A DNA stretch of 59,812 bases from Sphaerisporangium melleum (lineage in GTDB: Bacteria; Actinomycetota; Actinomycetes; Streptosporangiales; Streptosporangiaceae), in the NCBI RefSeq assembly GCF_014646695.1, contig NZ_BMNT01000019.1, positions 59,175-118,986 on the forward strand, in the 5' to 3' direction. The notes under the pieces were generated by a model, which worked only from the letters and a program-made list of their open reading frames with translations, made no database searches and was not told the origin of the DNA. The translations under genes were made by a program, and so were the position numbers. The number at the start of each line of letters is the position of its first letter. The stretch's first letter is position 1. Of the stretch, positions 17,503-25,708 are shown piece after piece.

Positions 17503-18059
17503 GCCCGCGCCGGCAGCGCGCAGGTGCAGAGCATCGCGGACCGCTCCGCGGGGCTCGGGCGCATGTGGCGCACCACCGCGATGACCATGGGGACGAACAC
17601 GACCGCGTTGTAGAACAGGTGCAGTTCCACGCGCGGCGCGAAGAGCTGCAGGATGCTGGTGGGCACGGGGCGGTCCGCCAGGTGCCAGCCGGTCTGCGCC
17701 TGGACGAGCAGCAGCAGGTGCTCGAAGTGGTGCCACACCTGGATGCCGAGCGAGATGTTCCACCACGTGCGGGACGTGCCGGTGAAGCCCTTGCGCAGCG
17801 CGATCAGGCCGATGAGCATCAGCAGGGCGTAGCCGTAGTGCATCCACTCGGAGGTGAAGGCCGGCGGGTAGAGCACGCCGATCACACCGAGCGCCTGCTT
17901 GGGCGGCCAGCCGAGCACCCACAGCTGGATCGCCTGGGCGATGTGCTCGGCCCAGTGCGCGATCACGATGAACATGAAGATGTTCAGCCAGAGCTTGTGC
18001 TGGGCGCCGTTGAGGCGGGACACCTTCGGGGGGGACGCGGAAATCGTCTCGGTCGCCAT
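17499..18059 (-). CDS. Histidine-rich multi-TM membrane protein, unknown function
   Basis: A 186-aa protein with about five hydrophobic segments. Histidines recur inside or next to them: IAHWAEHIAQ, WMHYGY, VWHHFEHLLLL and ELHLFYN. Such spacing suggests metal or heme binding in the membrane, but I do not recognise the family. ATG 18059 follows GAGG by 7 nt. It is first in a three-gene operon with the two-TM protein and the SGNH hydrolase. Alternatives are a membrane hydroxylase fragment or a DUF of unknown role. Confidence 0.65.
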   Translation of the reverse strand: MATETISASPPKVSRLNGAQHKLWLNIFMFIVIAHWAEHIAQAIQLWVLGWPPKQALGVIGVLYPPAFTSEWMHYGYALLMLIGLIALRKGFTGTSRTWWNISLGIQVWHHFEHLLLLVQAQTGWHLADRPVPTSILQLFAPRVELHLFYNAVVFVPMVIAVVRHMRPSPAERSAMLCTCALPARA

Positions 18060-18416
18060 GAAGAACCTCGATCCCGGAATCGACCGTCGGCCCGCCGCGC
18101 ACCGGCGCAGGCGGGCGGTTTCCCGCGGGGCCCGCCGCGCGGGCACCGGGGAAACGCCGAAGTCAATTTTCCGGCCCTGTTCCAGGTGATTCTTCTTCCC
18201 GATTGCGCTGTTTTCCCACGGGAAGATTTCGAAGTCCGAGACCTCGACCCGCGCGCTGCGCAGGCCCCGGCGCAGACCCCGTCCGCGTCGATCGGTTCCG
18301 CCGCTTTCGTCCATCGCCCGCATTTCCCGGCCCGGCCGGTCAGCTGAATTCCGGCCGCCGCACCGCGGATGAGGAAGGCCCCGCCAGAGCCGGCCGGAGA
18401 ATGCCGGCCGGACGGG
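18060..18416. other. Intergenic region upstream of the His-rich membrane operon
   Basis: 357 bases between two minus-strand operons. It should contain the promoter of the membrane-protein operon. I see no gene, clear hairpin or operator. Confidence 0.5.
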
Positions 18417-20132
18417 TCACAACGGGACGTTGCCGTGTTTGCGCTGCGGAGCGGGCTTGCGCTTGTCGCGCAGCATGGCCAGGCCCCGCGCCACCGCCGC
18501 GCGGGTGTCCACCGGGTCGATGACGTCGTCGACCAGCCCGCGCTCGGCCGCGTAGTGCGGGTGCATGAGCTGCTCGGCGTACTCGGCGACCAGCTCGGCG
18601 CGCAGGCGGGCGGGGTCGGCGGCGGCGGCCAGCTCCTTGCGGAAGATGACGTTCACCGCGCCCTCGGCGCCCATCACGGCGACCTCGTTGGTGGGCCACG
18701 CGAGCGACAGGTCGGTGCCGATGGTGCGCGAGTCCATGACGATGTACGCGCCGCCGTACGCCTTGCGCACGATGACGTGGATGCGCGGCACGGTCGCCTC
18801 GCAGTAGGCGTACAGCAGCTTGGCGCCGTGCCTGATGATGCCGGCGTGCTCCTGGTCGGTGCCGGGGAGGAAGCCGGGGACGTCGATCAGGGTGACCAGC
18901 GGGATGCTGAAGGCATCACAGAACCGGACGAAGCGCGCGGCCTTCTGCGAGGCGGAGACGTCGAGCACCCCGGCGAGCACCATCGGCTGGTTGCCGACGA
19001 TGCCGACCACCTCGCCGTCGATGCGGGCCAGCACGCACACGACGTTCTGCGCCCACCCCTGATGGATCTCCAGGTAGTCGCCGTCATCGACCAGCTCGGC
19101 GATGACCTGCCGCATGTCGTAGGGCTTGTTCGGCTCGACCGGGACGATCTCGGCCAGCCTCGGGCGCACGTCGTCGGCGGCGTCGCAGGACGGCGCGCGC
19201 GGCGGGAGGGACAGGTTGTTGGACGGCAGCATCGAGACGAGGTAGCGGACCTCCTCAAGGCAGGTCTCCTCGTCGTCGTGGACGAAGGTGGCCACGCCGG
19301 ACTTGGTGCCGTGCACGTCGGCGCCGCCCAGCTCGGCGTGGGTGACCCGCTGGCCGCTCACCGCCGCCACGACGTCGGGCCCGGTGAGGTAGAGCTGGGC
19401 GGTGTCGCGGACCATGAAGGCGAAGTCGGCCAGCGCGACGGTGTAGGCCGCGCCGCCCGCGCAGGGCCCGAGCACCACGCTGATCTGCGGGATCACCCCG
19501 GACGCCTGGACGCTGCGCTGGAAGATCCCGCCGTACCCGCTGAGTGCGACGACCCCCTCCTGGATGCGCGCGCCGCCGCTGTCGATCAGCCCGATCAGCG
19601 GGGATCCGGTGGAGATCGCCAGGTCCATCACCTTGTGGATCTTGGCGGCGTGGGCGGCGCCGAGCGAGCCGCCGAAGATGGTGAAGTCCTGGGCGTAGAC
19701 GAAGACCCGGCGGCCGTCGATGGTGCCCGACCCGGCGACCACGCCGTCGGTGTGCGGGCGGTTCTCCTCCATGCGCAGCCCGTGCGCCTGGTGCCTGCGG
19801 TACATGTCGAGCTCGATGAACGAGCCCTCGTCCAGCAGCATGGCGATGCGCTCGCGTGCGGTGCCCTTGCCGAGCCGGTGCTGGCGCTCGACGCCCTCGC
19901 GGCGGCCGGCGAGGATGCCACCGCGCAGCCCGCCGTGCCGCTCGCGCAGCGCCTCCATCGTCCTGGCCTCCTCCCCCTCCTCCGCCGGGCGCGGCTCGCC
20001 GGGGGCGGCGGGCGGGGTGCCCGGGCGCCGGGGCACGGCGACCGGGACGAAGTCGATGCCGACGGGGCTCAGCGGCTCCGGTGCCGGGTAGTCCTCCACC
20101 AGCTCGGGGCTCGTCGTGATCTGCTCGCTCAT
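18417..20132 (-). CDS. Acyl-CoA carboxylase beta subunit (carboxyltransferase)
   Basis: A 571-aa biotin-dependent carboxyltransferase of the PccB/AccD type. Both oxyanion regions are present: SGGARIQEGVVALSGYGG and the C-terminal MGAEGAVNVIFRKEL. An N-terminal extension of about 50 residues makes it longer than the usual 520-530. It carboxylates acetyl-, propionyl- or longer acyl-CoA, using biotin-CO2 from an alpha subunit that is not encoded in the window. The start was chosen at ATG 20132 because GGGGAGAGG lies just upstream. It forms an operon with the SDR 14 nt upstream and may supply malonyl or substituted malonyl units (inference). Confidence 0.9.
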   Translation of the reverse strand: MSEQITTSPELVEDYPAPEPLSPVGIDFVPVAVPRRPGTPPAAPGEPRPAEEGEEARTMEALRERHGGLRGGILAGRREGVERQHRLGKGTARERIAMLLDEGSFIELDMYRRHQAHGLRMEENRPHTDGVVAGSGTIDGRRVFVYAQDFTIFGGSLGAAHAAKIHKVMDLAISTGSPLIGLIDSGGARIQEGVVALSGYGGIFQRSVQASGVIPQISVVLGPCAGGAAYTVALADFAFMVRDTAQLYLTGPDVVAAVSGQRVTHAELGGADVHGTKSGVATFVHDDEETCLEEVRYLVSMLPSNNLSLPPRAPSCDAADDVRPRLAEIVPVEPNKPYDMRQVIAELVDDGDYLEIHQGWAQNVVCVLARIDGEVVGIVGNQPMVLAGVLDVSASQKAARFVRFCDAFSIPLVTLIDVPGFLPGTDQEHAGIIRHGAKLLYAYCEATVPRIHVIVRKAYGGAYIVMDSRTIGTDLSLAWPTNEVAVMGAEGAVNVIFRKELAAAADPARLRAELVAEYAEQLMHPHYAAERGLVDDVIDPVDTRAAVARGLAMLRDKRKPAPQRKHGNVPL

Positions 20133-20146
20133 GGCGGCCTCTCCCC

Positions 20147-21199
20147 TCATCGCACGCCTGCCGACGACAGGCCCGGCCGGTCAAGGCCCGCCTGCCGGGC
20201 CGACAGATGCCCGTTCTCCTGCAGCCAGCGCACCGTGTCGGCGAAGGTCTCGGCGACCGGCCGGGGGGCGATGCCGAACGTGCTCGCGTGGCCCGCCACC
20301 CGCGTCGCGCAGGCGCATGTGTAGATGGCTCCGAATTCAGCGGGAATGTGCCACGGCCACGCCCGCTGCGCGAGACCCGCGAGCACGCCCACGGGAAGCA
20401 TGGCGCGGGCGGGCAGGAAGGCCGCGGGCAGCGCGCGCCCGGTGGTCTCGCGCAGCGCCGCGAGATACTCCCGCGTGGTCAGGTAGTGCCCTGGCCCGAA
20501 GTGGCGCCCGGAGGCGGCCAGTGCCCGTTCGGGGGCGTCCACCAGCGCGGCGTGCAGCGCCGCGGTGTCGCGGACGTCCCCGACCGGGAACCCGCCGTCC
20601 GGCCAGAGCGGGGTCAGCCCGCGCAGCACGGCCCTGACCCGGGAGACCTGGTCGCCCAGGTTGGGGTCGTGCGGGCCGAGCAGCGCGGGAGGGTAGGTGA
20701 TGACGACGGGCGCGCCCTCGGCCCGGTGCCGGCGCGCCACGTGCTCGGCCGCCGCCTTGCTCGCCATGTACGTCTCGCGGGGCCGGCCGACCGGCGAGGC
20801 GGCGTCCACCACGCGGCCGGGAGTGGGGAACAGGGCGACGACGCTGGAGACGTGGACGATCAGTCCCGCCCCGGCGCGGCGCGCCGCGTCCAGCACGATC
20901 TGCGTGCCGCGCTCGTTGACCTGCCGCATCCGCCCGTGCAGCCTGCTGTCGAAGGAGTACACCGACGCGGCGTGCAGCACCGCGTCCGCGCCGCGGGCCG
21001 CGCGGGCCACCGAGGCGGCGTCGGTGACGTCCCCGGGGACGAGCTCGACCGCGCCGGGACCGAGGCGGAAGGGCGCCAGAGCGGGGGCGGCCTTGGCGGT
21101 GTCGCGCACCAGCATGCGGACGCGGTGGCCACCGCGGACCATCGCCGCCACAGAATGGGCGCCGACGAATCCCGTGCCCCCGGTAACGCAGACCAGCAT
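20147..21199 (-). CDS. NAD(P)-dependent epimerase/dihydroflavonol-4-reductase-like SDR
   Basis: A 350-aa extended SDR with the Rossmann motif VTGGTGFVGAH and the catalytic YMASK (Tyr and Lys of YxxxK). ATG 21199 follows GAGGAG by 8 nt. It resembles DFR/3-beta-HSD-like reductases, which reduce ketones or epimerise sugars. It is the first gene of an operon with the carboxylase. Its substrate cannot be inferred. Confidence 0.85.
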   Translation of the reverse strand: MLVCVTGGTGFVGAHSVAAMVRGGHRVRMLVRDTAKAAPALAPFRLGPGAVELVPGDVTDAASVARAARGADAVLHAASVYSFDSRLHGRMRQVNERGTQIVLDAARRAGAGLIVHVSSVVALFPTPGRVVDAASPVGRPRETYMASKAAAEHVARRHRAEGAPVVITYPPALLGPHDPNLGDQVSRVRAVLRGLTPLWPDGGFPVGDVRDTAALHAALVDAPERALAASGRHFGPGHYLTTREYLAALRETTGRALPAAFLPARAMLPVGVLAGLAQRAWPWHIPAEFGAIYTCACATRVAGHASTFGIAPRPVAETFADTVRWLQENGHLSARQAGLDRPGLSSAGVR

Positions 21200-21276
21200 C
21201 ACACCATCTCCTCGATTTACACCAGTGAAAAGCCTGCCGGCCTTCGCTGTCATCTCCGAGTGTGCGCGGCGGCGGT

Positions 21277-22263
21277 CTAGATCCAGCCTTCTTCTTTCGC
21301 GCGCAATGCGGCCTGGAAACGGTTCACCGCGCCGAGGCGGGCCATCAGGTCGGCGACATATCGGCGGTACGTGCGCACCGACACGTCGATTTCCCGGGCC
21401 GCGATCTCGTCCTTGTCCGCGATCGCCATGACGGCCAGGACTTTCCGCTCCAGTTCGGAAAGGAGCGGCCCTTCCGTGCTCGGCTCGAGATATTCCTTGA
21501 AATCGGTGGCGGCATCCCACACGCCGTCGAAATAGGTGACGAGCTGCGAGACCAGGCCGGCCTCCTTGACCAGCAGCGCGCCGCGCGCGCTCTCCTTGGG
21601 GTGGATGGGCACCACGGCGATGCTGCGGTCGAAGATCAGCATGCGGTCGAACGGGTCCTCGGTGATGTGGATCTGGCCGCCGAGGTTCACCAGCTCCCGC
21701 AGGTAGGCCATCATGTTCGCGTCGTCGAGCGCCTTGGGGTGGTACACCGCCTTCACCGCGAGGCCGCGGCGCAGCGAGCGGGTGTCCAGCGGGAGCGCGG
21801 TCTCGATGGCACCACGCGAGAGCGGCCCGCCGGGGTGCAGGCACAGGGTCTCCTTGTAGGAGAAGAACCCGAGGTCGTCCAGGCGCTGCCGCACGCGGTC
21901 CAGGCCCTCGACGCGCTCGATGTCCAGCGAGGAGCTGGAGTTCTCGCCGGCCCGCTGGTCCTCCATCAGGGTGGTGATGGCGTCTCGGGCGGTCAGGACC
22001 CGGCGGATCTCGGAGTTCAGCTCGTTGAGGCGGTGCTCGACCAGGCGTTCGATGCCGATGCGCGGCTCGGTGGCCATCACGCGGTGACGGTCGGTGAGGT
22101 CGAGCAGGGACAGGCGTTCGAGGACGTCCACCGCGGCCTCGATGCTGTCGGGGTCCATGTCGAGCGCCTGGCGGATCGAACCGATGCCGTCGCCACGATG
22201 CCGCAGGAAGTACCGGTAGATCTCCAGTGCTTCAGCAGGGACACCGATGACGGAAATGTCCAT
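21277..22263 (-). CDS. TrmB/LuxR-like transcriptional regulator
   Basis: A 328-aa protein. The N-terminus (MDISVIGVPAEALEIYRYFLRH) has a TrmB-like winged helix, followed by a coiled region and a ligand-sensing-like middle. The C-terminus (LLSELERKVLAVMAIADKD, then VSVRTYRRYVADLMARLGAVNRFQAALRA) is a LuxR-type HTH. This two-HTH architecture is common in regulators of actinomycete secondary-metabolite clusters. ATG 22263 follows AGGAGG by 7 nt. It lies upstream of the SDR-carboxylase operon on the same strand. Confidence 0.8.
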   Translation of the reverse strand: MDISVIGVPAEALEIYRYFLRHRGDGIGSIRQALDMDPDSIEAAVDVLERLSLLDLTDRHRVMATEPRIGIERLVEHRLNELNSEIRRVLTARDAITTLMEDQRAGENSSSSLDIERVEGLDRVRQRLDDLGFFSYKETLCLHPGGPLSRGAIETALPLDTRSLRRGLAVKAVYHPKALDDANMMAYLRELVNLGGQIHITEDPFDRMLIFDRSIAVVPIHPKESARGALLVKEAGLVSQLVTYFDGVWDAATDFKEYLEPSTEGPLLSELERKVLAVMAIADKDEIAAREIDVSVRTYRRYVADLMARLGAVNRFQAALRAKEEGWI

Positions 22264-22464
22264 GGCTCGCCTCCTGGCCATGTACTACTTCACCCAGGCG
22301 GGACCGGGGCCCAGCGGTCCCCGCCCTGCTCTCGTGGATATGCGTAAATACAAACTATCAGAGATCCAGATGGTTTCTTATTCTTCCAAATTGCTCTGTT
22401 GGCGGGATCCCCGGCGAATATCGCGCCGCCACGGGTTCGCGGGCAGGGCGGGAGAAGGGCCGGT

Positions 22465-22929
22465 TCAGGCGTCCCGGGCGGGCCCGGCGAGCCGGGCGAG
22501 CAGGCGGGTCAGCGTCCGGCGCTCCCCGGGCGTGAGGCGGCCGAGCACCTGTTCGTGGACGGCGTCGGTGAGCGGGTGGAGCACCTCGGCCAGCAGGGCG
22601 CGCCCGGCGCCGGTCAGTTCGACGGCGTAGGCCCGCCGGTCGGCGCGGTCGCGGCCGCGGGCCACCAGCCCTCGCTGCTCCAGCACGTCGATGACGTGGA
22701 CCATCGTCGAGCGGTCGACGGCGAGCCGCCGGCCGATCTCCTGCTGGGACAGCGGACCGGCCGACTCCAGGATGACGAGCACGCCGTAGTCGCGCCAGCG
22801 CAGCTCGTCGCCCCTGAGCGCCTCCTCCAGGCGCAGCGTGACCTCGCGTGCCACGTCGCCGAGCAGCCAGCCGGCGGACCCGGCGAGCAGCCGCGTCGCC
22901 GGCGCCGGCTCCCGCCCGTTCGCCCCCAT
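22465..22929 (-). CDS. MarR family transcriptional regulator (first)
   Basis: A 154-aa MarR protein. The winged helix reads LSQQEIGRRLAVDRSTMVHVIDVLEQRGLV, and the wing follows (RDRADRRAYAVELT). MarR proteins bind DNA as dimers and are released by phenolic or other small molecules. It lies 29 nt downstream of a 41-aa micropeptide on the same strand and is paralogous to the divergent MarR at 23323. Together they may form a paired sensor of the cluster product (inference). Confidence 0.88.
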   Translation of the reverse strand: MGANGREPAPATRLLAGSAGWLLGDVAREVTLRLEEALRGDELRWRDYGVLVILESAGPLSQQEIGRRLAVDRSTMVHVIDVLEQRGLVARGRDRADRRAYAVELTGAGRALLAEVLHPLTDAVHEQVLGRLTPGERRTLTRLLARLAGPARDA

Positions 22930-22958
22930 GGCCTAGACCTTCCCATCGGCCGGGCGGC

Positions 22959-23084
22959 TCAGCCTTCCGGCTCGCCGGCGGGCTGCGCGCCCTCCCACTC
23001 CATCACGATCTCCCGGACCTCGTCCCAGATGTCGCCGATCTGGTCCCACGTGGTCCCGGGGGCGGGGACGGCTCTGTCGGACAT
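22959..23084 (-). CDS. 41-aa acidic tryptophan-containing micropeptide
   Basis: Too short for standard ORF cut-offs. ATG 23084 is preceded by GGGAGG at a 5-nt spacing, which is among the best ribosome binding sites in this region. The peptide starts MSDRAVPAPGTTWDQ, has an amphipathic acidic helix with three Trp (at 13, 20 and 32), and ends in a Pro/Glu/Gly tail. It has no Cys, and its only Ser/Thr residues lie near the N-terminus, so it does not look like a thiazole or lanthipeptide precursor. It is co-directional with the MarR gene 29 nt downstream. Possible roles are a MarR-modulating peptide, a scaffold or carrier peptide, or a leader peptide. Confidence 0.55.
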   Translation of the reverse strand: MSDRAVPAPGTTWDQIGDIWDEVREIVMEWEGAQPAGEPEG

Positions 23085-23184
23085 GAGGACCTCCCTCACC
23101 ACCATGTTCGGTGCTCTCTGGCCGGAGCCCTCACTCGCCCAACACGCTATCAGTAGCTTCGCAGACCATCAGCTCCACTGTCAA

Positions 23185-23197
23185 TCAGTTTTACTGA
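23185..23197. promoter_or_regulatory. Candidate MarR operator
   Basis: The perfect short palindrome TCAGT-TTT-ACTGA lies in the AT-richer 238-bp gap between the divergent micropeptide-MarR and MarR-2 genes, where autoregulating MarR proteins usually bind. Confidence 0.4.
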
Positions 23198-23322
23198 CGA
23201 TTTTGATGTGTGACCATCGGTTGCGCTACTCATCTCAGCGTGTGACACTCGTGCCAGCGGAGCCGTACTCGATATGCGGCATGCCGCACATCTCGGCGAC
23301 AGGGACCACGGAAGGCACGTCT

Positions 23323-23892
23323 GTGAGCGCTGATTCTCCGAACTCCGACGTCTCCCTGCCGGACTTCTCCGCCGGCTCCACCGGCATCCTGCTCGGCAAG
23401 GCCGGCGACCTGTTCGACGAGCTCCTGGAGACGGCGGTCGAGCCGTTCGGGCTGCGCGCCAAGGACGTCGTGGTGCTCACGGCGATCGACGCGATGGGGC
23501 CGCAGTCACAGCAGCAGCTCGCCCGCGGCCACGGCATCGACCGCACCACCATGGTCAGCGTCGTGGACGGGCTGGAGCGCCTCGGCCTGGTGCAGCGCGC
23601 CCGCAACCCCGACGACCGGCGCAAGTACGCCATCGGCCTGACCGTCGAGGGTCAGGCGCTGCTGCGGCACAAGCTCGGCCCCGCCATGCTGAACGCGCTG
23701 GACACCTTCCTCGCCCCGTTCACCCCGGACGAGCGCGAGATGTTCGGCACGTTCCTGTGGCGCCTGGTCCACGACCGCGGCGTGGCCGCGAACGGCACGG
23801 CGCACGGGAACGGCACCGCGAGCGGTGCGGCGGGGGCCAACGGTCAGGGCACCGGGCAGGGCAGAGAGGTGCCCGGCGGCACGGTGCGATAG
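23323..23892 (+). CDS. MarR family transcriptional regulator (second)
   Basis: A 189-aa MarR protein. GTG 23323 is chosen over ATG 23281 because GGAAGG lies 7 nt upstream and ATG 23281 has no ribosome binding site. The HTH reads QSQQQLARGHGIDRTTMVSVVDGLERLGLV, with the wing in NPDDRRKYAIGL. After about residue 150 it has a low-complexity Gly/Ala/Asn/Gln tail that is unusual for the family. The tail's coding DNA overlaps the 3' end of the convergent YcaO-like gene by 49 bp. Confidence 0.85.
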   Translation: MSADSPNSDVSLPDFSAGSTGILLGKAGDLFDELLETAVEPFGLRAKDVVVLTAIDAMGPQSQQQLARGHGIDRTTMVSVVDGLERLGLVQRARNPDDRRKYAIGLTVEGQALLRHKLGPAMLNALDTFLAPFTPDEREMFGTFLWRLVHDRGVAANGTAHGNGTASGAAGANGQGTGQGREVPGGTVR

Positions 23893-24860
23893 CACGCCGC
23901 GCCCGGGCAGACGACCTTCACCGGCTCGCCCGCCTCCGACGCGACCACGACCGGCTCGTGCCCGAACCTGCGGCAGGCGATGTCCGCCCAGCTCGACGCC
24001 GCCTCCCCCGGCCGGCCGAGCACCGTGGCGTCGGCGTCCAGCGCCGACCATTCCAGGTGGGCCAGGTAGTCCACCTCGCGGTGCCACACGGTCAGCCGGC
24101 GCAGCGAGTCGGCCGTGGGCAGGGTGTTCCACGGCTCCGTCCGCGCCGCGAGCGCGCGCAGGAACGCCTCGGCCACGGCGTCCTCCACCGAGCGGGCGGC
24201 GGCGGTGGCGATCGTCGTCCCGTCCCCGCTCACGCCCACGACGGCGATCTGGAACCCCGGACCGGGCAGCGCGAACGCCGACACCCGCAGACCGAGCAGG
24301 GACACCGCCTCGGCCACGCGCGGCGGGATCATCGCCGCCAGGTACTGCGAGACCCGCAGCAGCGGCATGCGCGGGTTCGCCCACCAGCGGGTCACCATGT
24401 CGTGGGCCAGCAGGTCGGCGATCGCCCCCGGCACTCCGGCGGCGCCGACCACGCCGACCGCGGTCGGCTCGACCCGGCAGTCGCGGTCGCCCAGCCACAC
24501 GACCTCGGCCGGCAGCGTGTACCGCTCGCCGCTCAGCAGGCCGTCGCCGGACACGCGGACGTGCCGCTCGGCCGGCGGCTCGGGCATGAAGTCCGCCAGG
24601 CACAGCTCTCGCTCGTCCGGGGAGCACGGCGCCGCGAGGCCGTCCGGCAGGCCGTGCAGGACGACCAATGCCGAGGCCCGGGCCCGCGCCCGGGCGCGTG
24701 CGGTCTCGGGAGTGAACGCGGCGGCCACGGCGGTGATCCCGGACTCCGGGCGGTGGGCGTAGGCCAGGTGGACCTCCCCGGCCAGGCACTCGGCGACCTC
24801 CTCCAGACCGGCGTCCGGCGGCGAGAGCGCCGGCGGCGAGCTGTCAGGTGTGGGCGCCAT
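23844..24860 (-). CDS. Divergent YcaO-domain protein
   Basis: A 338-aa protein. ATG 24860 follows GAGGAGG by 6 nt. The YcaO layout is visible: LPAEVVW, then a helix ending LLAHDMVTRWW (about 151-160, where active YcaOs have an ELxERD helix), a second helix EDAVAEAFLRALAAR (226-240), and a late PVKVVCPG strand. The protein ends LPCPVP, so the last five residues are PxPxP, as in azoline-forming YcaO cyclodehydratases. The Glu and Arg of the first ATP/Mg helix are missing. YcaO enzymes activate peptide amides with ATP to give azolines, thioamides or amidines. No E1-like/ThiF or TfuA partner is seen, so activity is uncertain. Confidence 0.55.
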   Translation of the reverse strand: MAPTPDSSPPALSPPDAGLEEVAECLAGEVHLAYAHRPESGITAVAAAFTPETARARARARASALVVLHGLPDGLAAPCSPDERELCLADFMPEPPAERHVRVSGDGLLSGERYTLPAEVVWLGDRDCRVEPTAVGVVGAAGVPGAIADLLAHDMVTRWWANPRMPLLRVSQYLAAMIPPRVAEAVSLLGLRVSAFALPGPGFQIAVVGVSGDGTTIATAAARSVEDAVAEAFLRALAARTEPWNTLPTADSLRRLTVWHREVDYLAHLEWSALDADATVLGRPGEAASSWADIACRRFGHEPVVVASEAGEPVKVVCPGAACYRTVPPGTSLPCPVP

Positions 24861-25260
24861 CAGGCACCTCCTCGCGACGGATCTGCGGACCCCCAAGACC
24901 TCCCGGGAGGGCCGCCACAGCCGGAGCCGCCGCCGGAAGGGGGGCCGGCGGCCGCTTCGCCGGCAGGGCCCGCCCGGCGTCCCGCACCCCGGCGCGTGCC
25001 GCGGACCACCCGGGGTGCTGACACGCCTCCAATGGAACATGCAGGAGAAAGGCCACGTCAACGCGGGAAAACGGATTCGGCAACGTGGAAGAAGAAGGCG
25101 CGCCGGCGCCCGGTCGTCCGCCGGTTCGCGACGCGCTCGCGGCCGAGGCCGTCACCCACGTCCCGGAACGCGGCCGGGACCGGCCGGCGGCCGCGCGTCG
25201 TTGCGCGCGTACGCCGGGCACGGTCCCGGATCTCGCGGTGTGACTCCCCCGGTGCGACGG
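24861..25260. other. Intergenic region upstream of the YcaO-like gene
   Basis: 400 bases between the SgcJ-like and YcaO-like genes. The YcaO reading frame continues upstream to a TTG at 25061, but that extension is Arg/Pro/Gly-rich without family resemblance and lacks a ribosome binding site. No other gene was recognised. It probably contains the YcaO promoter. Confidence 0.45.
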
Positions 25261-25683
25261 TCAGACCGCCTTCAGGGGGCTGTTCTGGTAGGCGGCGAGC
25301 TTCCACGCGCCCTCGTGGCGCACGACGAGCCAGGTGGCGCGGACGGCGCGCGCGTCGGGCACCTTGTTCTCACCCGCGGCGAGCACGCCGCCCTGGGTGA
25401 TCACCACGGCGGTGTCGGGGTTGAGGAAGCGCAGGTCGATGGGCAGGCCGGTGACCTGGGTGCCCTTGTAGGGGCCGGCGAAGGCCGCGGTCATGTACGC
25501 CTCGATCTCCGCGGCGCCCTTGCTGAACGCGCCGGGCAGGATCATGGTCCCGTCCGGGGTGAAGACCTCGGCGAAGGACTTGGCGTCGTGGCTGGCCCAC
25601 GCCGCGACGATGCGGCTCGGGACCGAGGCGACGGCGGCCTTGTCGGCGTCGGTGATGGGAGGGGCGGTCGTGGTCACGGTCAT
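25261..25683 (-). CDS. SgcJ/EcaC family protein (SnoaL/NTF2-like fold)
   Basis: A 140-aa protein matching the SgcJ/EcaC group of the NTF2-like superfamily: [51 protein letters not shown] and the terminal LAAYQNSP. SgcJ lies in the C-1027 enediyne cluster, and relatives occur in other actinomycete clusters. The small cone-shaped fold usually binds hydrophobic intermediates as an isomerase, cyclase or accessory factor. ATG 25683 follows GGAAGGG by 8 nt. It is 25 nt downstream of the flavin enzyme at 25709 in the same operon. Confidence 0.8.
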   Translation of the reverse strand: MTVTTTAPPITDADKAAVASVPSRIVAAWASHDAKSFAEVFTPDGTMILPGAFSKGAAEIEAYMTAAFAGPYKGTQVTGLPIDLRFLNPDTAVVITQGGVLAAGENKVPDARAVRATWLVVRHEGAWKLAAYQNSPLKAV

Positions 25684-25708
25684 GGCGGAACCCTTCCGGC
25701 GTCGTTGC

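Noticed and set aside
18369-20324. A 651-aa plus-strand frame antisense to the carboxylase beta subunit.
   Set aside because: Compositionally skewed shadow of a well-conserved carboxyltransferase.
24861-25061. Upstream extension of the YcaO frame to a TTG at 25061, with Ser/Cys/Trp residues that could look like a RiPP precursor.
   Set aside because: TTG has no ribosome binding site, the extension is Arg/Pro-rich, and ATG 24860 has an excellent GAGGAGG site.
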